NCBI GenBank assembly: GCA_009705865.1
Contig: WLSJ01000003.1
Coordinates: 1-32,083 of the forward strand
DNA length: 32,083 bases
Direction of reading: 5' to 3'
Origin: Actinomycetota bacterium
GTDB lineage: Bacteria; Actinomycetota; Acidimicrobiia; Acidimicrobiales; Ilumatobacteraceae
Shown: one piece after another, positions 26,257-32,083 of the stretch
Layout of the letters: each line of letters opens with the position of its first letter
Numbering within the stretch: position 1 is the first letter of the stretch
Position numbers and translations under genes: made by a program
The notes under the pieces: generated by a model
Databases searched by the model: none
What the model was told of the DNA's origin: nothing
Seen by the model: the letters and a program-made list of their open reading frames with translations, nothing else

Positions 26257-27441
26257 TTATTCGGGCGGACCGATAATGACGGAACCGTTGTGTCCACCAA
26301 AACCGAAGTTGTTTGAGATCGCAGGACCTGGAACCCACGAACGAGCTGCACCCATGACCAAATCAATATCCATGGCCGGATCAAGTTCCGTAGTTCCTGC
26401 AGTTGGGGGAATCATTTTGTGTTGCATGGAAAGAACTACTTGAGCAGCTTCCAGTGCACCCGCGGCGCCTAGTGCATGGCCAGTGACGCCCTTACCGCTA
26501 GTGACAGCTACGCCACGTGGGCCAAAGACATGAGTCATTGCTGCAGCTTCTGCGGAATCGTTGAGCGGTGTCGATGTTCCGTGTGCATTCACAAGCTTGA
26601 TGTCGCTTGCTGTGATGCCTGCATCATCGAGCGCAAGATTCATGCATGCAATTGCACCGGTGCCGCCAGGCGCGGGTGCAGTGATGTGATGGGCATCTGC
26701 ATTACTTGCGGAGCCCAAAATTTCACCAAGAATCTTTGCTCCACGAGCTACCGCAAGGTCATAGCGCTCGAGAATAAATACTGCTGCGCCTTCGCCCATC
26801 ACGAAACCATCGCGGGTTGTGTCGAATGGTTTTGAAGATCCCGTAGACGACAGTGCAGTCATGTTGCCGAAACCAGCAAGAGAAGTAAGAGTGGCGGCGC
26901 ATTCAGCCCCGCCGGTAGCGACTGCGTCGCATCGTCCCCATGCAATCAACCGAGCTGCGTATCCGATTGCGTGAGTGCCGGCTGCACATGCAGTACAGAT
27001 GGTCTCGTTAGGACCCTGCAATCCGTATTTCATAGAGATCGCTGCACCTGATGCATTGGCCATCATCATTGGGACAAGGAAAGGTGAGACGCGACGTTCA
27101 CCTTTTTCGACACGAACAATTACTTGTTCTTCTAATGTGTGCAGACCACCGATTCCGGTTGCAAAGATTGTGCCAAATCGAGCTGGATCGACATTCAGAT
27201 CTCCGGCTTGCTCGAACGCTTCGGCAGCGGCTGCTAGAGCCAACTGTTCCACTCTGTCTGCCCGTCGTGCATCTTTAGGAGAGTCGAAATATGGCTGAGG
27301 ATCCCAGTCAGGTATTTCAAGGGAGCGAGTATTGGTGATACCCGGCCCCATAAGCCCGTTCCAGTACGCCTCTTTACCAATCCCACAAGGAGCAACAACT
27401 CCTAGCCCTGTGATTGCTACGCGATGTCCGACACCCTTCAT
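26257..27441 (-). CDS. fabF: Beta-ketoacyl-[ACP] synthase II (FabF)
   Basis: VAITGLGVVAPCGIGKEAYWNGL; TACAAGTHAIGYAARLI (active-site Cys); VNAHGTSTPLND; GKGVTGHALGAAGALEA; ISNNFGFGGHNGSVI. Confidence 0.96.
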   Translation of the reverse strand: MKGVGHRVAITGLGVVAPCGIGKEAYWNGLMGPGITNTRSLEIPDWDPQPYFDSPKDARRADRVEQLALAAAAEAFEQAGDLNVDPARFGTIFATGIGGLHTLEEQVIVRVEKGERRVSPFLVPMMMANASGAAISMKYGLQGPNETICTACAAGTHAIGYAARLIAWGRCDAVATGGAECAATLTSLAGFGNMTALSSTGSSKPFDTTRDGFVMGEGAAVFILERYDLAVARGAKILGEILGSASNADAHHITAPAPGGTGAIACMNLALDDAGITASDIKLVNAHGTSTPLNDSAEAAAMTHVFGPRGVAVTSGKGVTGHALGAAGALEAAQVVLSMQHKMIPPTAGTTELDPAMDIDLVMGAARSWVPGPAISNNFGFGGHNGSVIIGPPE

Positions 27442-27458
27442 GGCAGGAAAGATGTTGG

Positions 27459-27695
27459 TTACAGCTTGCCGACGATGACGTCGAATGCTTGACCGACTGT
27501 TTTGACTTCAGCAAGGTCTTCCTCTGGAACTTCAATTCCGAACTCTTCTTCAAGAGCCATGACAAGTTCAACCACGTCGAGTGAGTCTGCATCAAGGTCA
27601 TCTGCGAAATTGGCGGTGGGGACGACTTGTGAGGCGTCTACTGAAAGTGTTTCTACTGCGCACTTGACAAAGCGGCTAAATAGTTCTTGATCCAT
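27459..27695 (-). CDS. acpP: Acyl carrier protein
   Basis: FADDLDADSLDVVELVMALEEEFGIEVPEEDLAEVKTVGQAFDVI with DSL phosphopantetheine site; AAGGAG RBS. Confidence 0.97.
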   Translation of the reverse strand: MDQELFSRFVKCAVETLSVDASQVVPTANFADDLDADSLDVVELVMALEEEFGIEVPEEDLAEVKTVGQAFDVIVGKL

Positions 27696-27782
27696 GGGGT
27701 GTATCTCCTTGTTAGGTGTTCTAGTTTCTCACAAAGTGCGCTGATAGTCAGCCATTGGCTTTTCAGGCGCGGTGTTTGTGAA

Positions 27783-28487
27783 TTAATGGCCCATGCCAAG
27801 GCCGCCATCGACAGGAATAACAGCCCCTGTGATGTACGCAGCATCTGGACCAGCCAAAAATGCCACAACTCCAGCAATCTCGTCGGTCGTAGCCATTCGG
27901 GCGAGGGGAACAGAGGCAGAGATTTGATCGAGACGTTCCTGACCAAGTGAAGCGGTCATATCTGTTTCTACTGGGCCTGGTGCGACGACATTGACCGTGA
28001 TTGAGCGTGAACCAAGTTCGCGAGCGAGTGATCGAGCAAACCCGACGAGACCCGCTTTTGAGGCAGCATAATTTGCTTGGCCAGCTGAACCGAGAAGACC
28101 AACAACAGATGACATCAGAATGATTCGCCCTTTTCGTGCGCGAAGCATGCCTTGTGTTGCACGCTTCACAACTCGAAACGTTCCTGTGAGATTGGCGTCA
28201 AGCACTCCGGCAAAATCTGTTTCGCTCATTCGCAAAAGGAGTGTGTCTTTTGTGACGCCTGCATTAGACACCAAGATTTCTACTGGCCCGAAGTGTGCTT
28301 CGATGGCAGTGAAGGCTGCATCAACTTGAGCAGTGTCTGTGACGTCGCACTTGACACCGAAAAATTGTGGGGGTGGAGGAGACGAGTTGTACGTAACCGC
28401 CACTTTGTCGCCGAGGGCGGCAAATCGCTCAGCACACGCAAGACCAATGCCGCGTGAGCCCCCTGTGATTAATACAACTCTGCTCAT
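27783..28487 (-). CDS. fabG: 3-Oxoacyl-[ACP] reductase
   Basis: VVLITGGSRGIGLACAERFA; LVSNAGVTKDTLLLRM; SSVVGLLGSAGQANYAASKAGLVGFARSLARELGSRSITVNVVAPGPVETDM; ATGA overlap with fabH. Confidence 0.95.
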   Translation of the reverse strand: MSRVVLITGGSRGIGLACAERFAALGDKVAVTYNSSPPPPQFFGVKCDVTDTAQVDAAFTAIEAHFGPVEILVSNAGVTKDTLLLRMSETDFAGVLDANLTGTFRVVKRATQGMLRARKGRIILMSSVVGLLGSAGQANYAASKAGLVGFARSLARELGSRSITVNVVAPGPVETDMTASLGQERLDQISASVPLARMATTDEIAGVVAFLAGPDAAYITGAVIPVDGGLGMGH

Positions 28488-29434
28488 TGCGCACCCCATC
28501 GTATGACAGCACTAGCTGCGGTCATACCTGCGCCGAAGCCAACCATTAGTACGAGATCTCCGTCCTTGGGTCGAACTTGTCCGAAGTCTCCGAACATGGC
28601 AAGCGGTATGGACGCAGAAGACGTGTTACCGGTTTCATGAACAACAACTGCGACTTTGTCCATCGGTACCCCCAACTTGTCACAAGCAGACGTAATGATG
28701 CGGATGTTCGCTTGGTGAGGAATTACAACAGAAAGTTGATCTGCTGTAACACCTGCAGCAGCCATTGATTTCTGTGCACTGTCGACCATGATGCGAACTG
28801 CACGACGGAACACTTCCTTGCCGTCCATATGAATGAATCCACCTATCTCGGTGTACAGAATTTCTTCAGCGCTTCCGTCGGCATCAAGATCCCAACCGAG
28901 TAATTGTCCGTGACCAGTAGTGCTTTCTAAGACCGCAGCGCCCGACCCATCAGCAAACAGAATTGCTGTGTTGCGGTCGGTCCAATCAGTAATGCGTGAC
29001 AGGGTGTCAGTTCCGATAACAAGGATGCGTTGTGCACCCATTGCTATTAGTCCGTGAGCTGTGACCATTGCATAAACGAAACCCGAACACGCTGCGTTGA
29101 TGTCAAACGCTCCACAGCGCAAGCCCAGGGCATTTTGCACTGTGGCAGACGTAGCAGGCACTGTGCGATCCGGAGTGGTGGTGGCTAAAACTAGAGCGTC
29201 AATGGAATGTGGATCAATGCCTGCCATATCAATTGCGGCACGACCGCTTGAGATACTGAGTTCTGCGGTTGAACCACCTATATGTCGGCGATGAATACCT
29301 GTGCGTTCGCGGATCCATTCATCATTGGTGTCCATGGTTTGAGACAATTCATCATTGGTGACAGTCTTGTGTCCTAATGCGGTGCCCCAGCCAATAAAGC
29401 GAGCACCGCGAACATTGTCTGGTATCTGAGGCAT
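28484..29434 (-). CDS. fabH: Beta-ketoacyl-[ACP] synthase III
   Basis: TNDEWIRERTGIHRRHIG; AFDINAACSGFVYAM; VIPHQANIRI; VVHETGNTSSASIPLAM; start at 29434 (GGAGAATTC upstream) preferred over 29479. Confidence 0.95.
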   Translation of the reverse strand: MPQIPDNVRGARFIGWGTALGHKTVTNDELSQTMDTNDEWIRERTGIHRRHIGGSTAELSISSGRAAIDMAGIDPHSIDALVLATTTPDRTVPATSATVQNALGLRCGAFDINAACSGFVYAMVTAHGLIAMGAQRILVIGTDTLSRITDWTDRNTAILFADGSGAAVLESTTGHGQLLGWDLDADGSAEEILYTEIGGFIHMDGKEVFRRAVRIMVDSAQKSMAAAGVTADQLSVVIPHQANIRIITSACDKLGVPMDKVAVVVHETGNTSSASIPLAMFGDFGQVRPKDGDLVLMVGFGAGMTAASAVIRWGAQ

Positions 29435-29460
29435 GAATTCTCCGCGATCTCTTTCAGTGT

Positions 29461-30636
29461 CTACTTCGTGCGCAACCATGCAATGGGCTGACGCGATGTG
29501 ACTCGTTCGCCTTCAACTGCGATATAACTCTGCACGATGCCGGCGAATGGGGAACGAACTTCGGTTTCGCCAACATGTCCGATGAGTTGTCCTACCTCAA
29601 TAGTCATACCGCTTGAGATTCCGCCTATTGGAGTGAATACCCCCGCAGATGGACTAACGACTAATCGTTCGATAGCAAACAGATGCTCGCCCTCATGTTG
29701 TCCAGCAGCCAGTGGAGCAGAAGCGTCTACCCATTCAATGAGCTTGTCTAATTCATCTGGAGTAGCAACGCTGATAGTGCGCGCAGCTTGCACTGTGCGT
29801 TTTGCCATGCCGGTCAAGACACCGCCTGGTCCTAATTCCACAAATCCTGTGACTCCAGCTTCAGCAAGAGTCAGAAGGCAATGTTTCCATCGCACAGGAT
29901 TCGATAGTTGTGCAGACAGTAAAGATGACCATTCTTCTCCAGTTGCATGCATCAGAGCATCAACATTTGATACAACCGGAACTTCTGTGTCACGTGGACT
30001 TGCATCTGCGATTGCGATGCGCAATCGATCGCGTGCAGCAGTCATAAACGGAGTGTGAAAAGCCCCTGCCACTTGAAGTGGCATGACCTTTTTTGCACCC
30101 AATTCTTTGGCAACTGTTCCAGCAGCGGCAACACCGGCCGGAGACCCTGCGATAACAACTTGTCCGGGGGCATTGAAGTTGGCAACCCATACGTCACTGT
30201 CTGCGCGTCTGCATGCAACCTCTACTAGATCATCGTCAAGTCCCAATATTGCAGCCATGGTTCCGGGAGAAGCAAGACCAGCTTCATGCATGGCATCGGC
30301 TCGTTCAACAACTAAACGGACACCGTCTTCAAAAGACAAAGCACCAGTCGCTGTCAGTGCTGTGTATTCGCCAAGACTGTGACCCGCACAAAAACTTGGT
30401 TCAATTCCTAAGCGTTCAACCGCGTCCAAAACCATGAGGCTTGAAACAAATGTTGTTAATTGCGCATTTCGTGTGTCGCGTAAAACTTCTGCATCGGCAT
30501 CAAGCAACAATGCGCCAACATCTCGGCCCGCAACTTCGGACGCTTCATCAACTAGATCCCAGCTCTCGCTGTCTATCCAGGGGCGACCCATGCCGGGTCT
30601 TTGCGACCCTTGACCGGGAAATGTAAAGGCAAGCAC
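29461..30636 (-). CDS. fabD: Malonyl-CoA:ACP transacylase with C-terminal lipoyl/biotinyl-like domain
   Basis: LAFTFPGQGSQRPGMG; CAGHSLGEYTAL (GHSLG); GAFHTPFM; SNPVRWKHCL; VELGPGGVLTGM; the ~70 C-terminal residues look like a barrel-sandwich hybrid domain. GTG at 30636 chosen; the ORF extends to 30657. Confidence 0.9.
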   Translation of the reverse strand: MLAFTFPGQGSQRPGMGRPWIDSESWDLVDEASEVAGRDVGALLLDADAEVLRDTRNAQLTTFVSSLMVLDAVERLGIEPSFCAGHSLGEYTALTATGALSFEDGVRLVVERADAMHEAGLASPGTMAAILGLDDDLVEVACRRADSDVWVANFNAPGQVVIAGSPAGVAAAGTVAKELGAKKVMPLQVAGAFHTPFMTAARDRLRIAIADASPRDTEVPVVSNVDALMHATGEEWSSLLSAQLSNPVRWKHCLLTLAEAGVTGFVELGPGGVLTGMAKRTVQAARTISVATPDELDKLIEWVDASAPLAAGQHEGEHLFAIERLVVSPSAGVFTPIGGISSGMTIEVGQLIGHVGETEVRSPFAGIVQSYIAVEGERVTSRQPIAWLRTK

Positions 30637-30726
30637 TGCTAAAACCTTAGACGGCACGTTGCCAGCAGTGTGGACTACTAGTTAGTAAGGCTCAGCAGGG
30701 AAGTGCCGATACCATGGTTGACCCTG

Positions 30727-30809
30727 GCCCGAGTGGCGGAATGGCAGACGCGACGGACTCAAAATCCGTTGCTCGAAAGGGCGTGTGGGTTCGAGTCCCA
30801 CCTCGGGCA
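30727..30809 (+). tRNA. tRNA-Leu (anticodon CAA)
   Basis: Acceptor stem GCCCGAG/CTCGGGC; anticodon stem ACGGA-CTCAAAA-TCCGT; long variable arm; T-arm GTGGGTTCGAGTCCCAC; class II tRNA; no encoded CCA (CCC follows). Confidence 0.96.
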
Positions 30810-30819
30810 CCCAGGAAAT

Positions 30820-30840
30820 CCATACACTTAAGGTGTATGG
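30820..30840. repeat. Perfect inverted repeat CCATACAC-TTAAG-GTGTATGG
   Basis: 8-bp perfect arms with 5-nt loop, 11 nt after the tRNA-Leu 3' end; no downstream T tract on the + strand. Confidence 0.8.
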
Positions 30841-31130
30841 GACATCGACTACTGCAACGGCGTCTCACGCAGGTCTCTGCTCGAATGCGAGAGCTGTCTG
30901 AAGAACTCCGAGTCGTACAAGACCAGATGACGCACATTGTGGATGAAGCAGACGAGAAGTCATTGCGCGCTTTGGTGTCTGAGACCCCGAGCGCCGCGTT
31001 CGAATATCGCGAAGCAAAGAAACATGCTGACGTTATTCAAAGACTCCATGGTCAGTTGACCGCCGAATTGGCAGATCTAGAGCGCCGAATGAATAATCTC
31101 TTAGATCGTATGAAGGAACCAAGCGTATGA
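30837..31130 (+). CDS. Small coiled-coil protein of unknown function
   Basis: MGHRLLQRRLTQVSARMRELSEELRVVQDQMTHIVDEADEKSLRALVSETPSAAFEYREAKKHADVIQRLHGQLTAELADLERRMNNLLDRM; the ORF-track start at 30714 runs through the tRNA, so a start at 30837 or 30885 is preferred. Confidence 0.75.
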   Translation: MGHRLLQRRLTQVSARMRELSEELRVVQDQMTHIVDEADEKSLRALVSETPSAAFEYREAKKHADVIQRLHGQLTAELADLERRMNNLLDRMKEPSV

Positions 31131-31705
31131 GTATTCGAGTAGTCATCGCTGAAGATGAAGCAATTATCCGACTCGATCTGAAAGAGACGCTCGAAGAAGA
31201 GGGTTACGAAGTTGTTGGCGAAACTGGCAGAGGCGATAAAGCAGTCGATTTAGTGCGCGAGCTTCGTCCTGATTTGGCAATCCTTGATATCAAGATGCCG
31301 GGCATGGACGGAATTGAAGCTGCCAGATTGATTACTAAAGACAGAATTTGCGGAGTATTGGTCTTAACTGCATTCAGTCAGCGTGAAGTCATCGAACAGG
31401 CACGTGATGCTGGTGCGTTGGCGTATCTTGTGAAACCGTTCCAAAAGACTGACCTCGTACCAGCTATCGAAGTCGCCATTGCTCGTTTCAGAGAAATGCA
31501 AGCTCTTAATGGCGAGGTTGATGCGCTCGAGGAACAACTTGAGACTCGTAAATCAATTGATCGTGCAAAAGGGATACTGATTGATCAATGCGCGATGTCA
31601 GAGTCGGACGCGTACGGGTTCATTCAACGTGGAGCAATGAATCATCGTGCCACCATGAAAGCAGTTGCAGACATGGTGATTGCTGGCGATTTGCGCCCAG
31701 AATAG
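31127..31705 (+). CDS. Response regulator with ANTAR RNA-binding domain (PdtaR/AmiR-NasT family)
   Basis: VVIAEDEAIIRLDLKETLEEEGYEVVGE; PDLAILDIKMPGMDG; YLVKPFQ; ANTAR: ETRKSIDRAKGILIDQCAMSESDAYGFIQRGAMNHRATMKAVADMVI. Confidence 0.95.
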   Translation: MSIRVVIAEDEAIIRLDLKETLEEEGYEVVGETGRGDKAVDLVRELRPDLAILDIKMPGMDGIEAARLITKDRICGVLVLTAFSQREVIEQARDAGALAYLVKPFQKTDLVPAIEVAIARFREMQALNGEVDALEEQLETRKSIDRAKGILIDQCAMSESDAYGFIQRGAMNHRATMKAVADMVIAGDLRPE

Positions 31706-31721
31706 ATATGAGAGTTTTCCC

Positions 31722-32083
31722 ATGATGATCATGGCGTTAGACGGAAACTCTCTTGCGTACCGGGCTTTCTATGCTCTGCCTGAAGACATGTCGAATGCGA
31801 GTGGCCAAGTTACTAATGCCGTGTACGGATTCACCACGATGTTGTTGACCTTGATGCGTGACCATAAACCCGATGGTGTGGTGGTTGTTTTTGACCGACC
31901 AGAACCAACGTTTCGTCACGATGCGATTCCTGAATATAAAGCGCAACGCGAAAAAGCGCCAGACATTTTGTTTCAGCAACTAGGGATGATCAGAGAACTG
32001 CTTGACGTACTGGGAATCACATGGTGGGAAAAAGCTGGCTTCGAGGGCGATGACCTAATTGCCACGGTCGCAGAACATGGTGA
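31722..32083 (+). CDS. polA: DNA polymerase I, N-terminal 5'-3' exonuclease region (3' truncated by window edge)
   Basis: MALDGNSLAYRAFYALPEDMSNASGQVTNAVYGFTTMLLTLM...VVFDRPEPTFRHDAIPEYKAQREKAPD...GFEGDDLIATVAE; open to window end. Confidence 0.96.
   Translation, partial: MMIMALDGNSLAYRAFYALPEDMSNASGQVTNAVYGFTTMLLTLMRDHKPDGVVVVFDRPEPTFRHDAIPEYKAQREKAPDILFQQLGMIRELLDVLGITWWEKAGFEGDDLIATVAEHG

Noticed and set aside
29537-30058. 173-aa plus-strand ORF within fabD
   Set aside because: Shadow ORF opposite conserved FabD motifs.
30810-30812. Genomically encoded CCA end of tRNA-Leu
   Set aside because: The bases after the discriminator are CCC, so CCA is presumably added enzymatically.
30714-30836. 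N-terminal extension of the 138-aa ORF through the tRNA-Leu
   Set aside because: Translated sequence (MVDPGPSGGMADATDSKSVARKGVWVRVPPRAPRK) is simply the tRNA read in frame; the real start must be downstream.
1-32083. CRISPR arrays, transposons, prophage, toxin-antitoxin or defence genes
   Set aside because: No regular direct repeats, transposase, integrase, phage structural or defence-family motifs were seen on either strand by eye.

Overview
Gene-dense chromosomal window from a high-G+C Gram-positive-type (actinobacterial, probably Acidimicrobiia-like) genome; the taxonomy is inferred from gene content and synteny. Order: ybeY (partial), CorC/HlyC-type membrane protein, SDR, a menaquinone cluster on alternating strands (menE, menA, menH, DsbA/FrnE-like, menD, menF, menG), an acyl-CoA/F420 module (acyl-CoA dehydrogenase, acyl-CoA synthetase, LLM oxidoreductase, MaoC-like), a small membrane protein, era, DinG-like helicase, uppS, an UppS-like ORF, recO, glyS, an ABM-like protein, trpC-trpF-trpB-trpA, a Cys/His-rich orphan, bcp, fabZ, GNAT, fabF, acpP, fabG, fabH, fabD, tRNA-Leu(CAA), a coiled-coil protein, an ANTAR response regulator and polA (partial). 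No CRISPR, transposon or prophage was seen. The most interesting observation is a putative two-component (heteromeric) cis-prenyltransferase. The UppS at 17198-17887 keeps all catalytic motifs but ends just before the C-terminal RxG (RRFGG) motif. The divergently transcribed neighbour at 17966-18586 looks like an UppS-fold pseudoenzyme that has lost the catalytic Asp and the RTSGE motif but carries the missing C-terminal RRFGG. This is the same division of labour as eukaryotic DHDDS/NgBR. Other points: a FabD with a C-terminal lipoyl/biotinyl-like domain lacking the modifiable lysine, seven convergent gene pairs with almost no intergenic DNA, divergent pairs with nearly abutting start codons, and a recurrent TANNNT-N6-start signature suggesting leaderless transcription.
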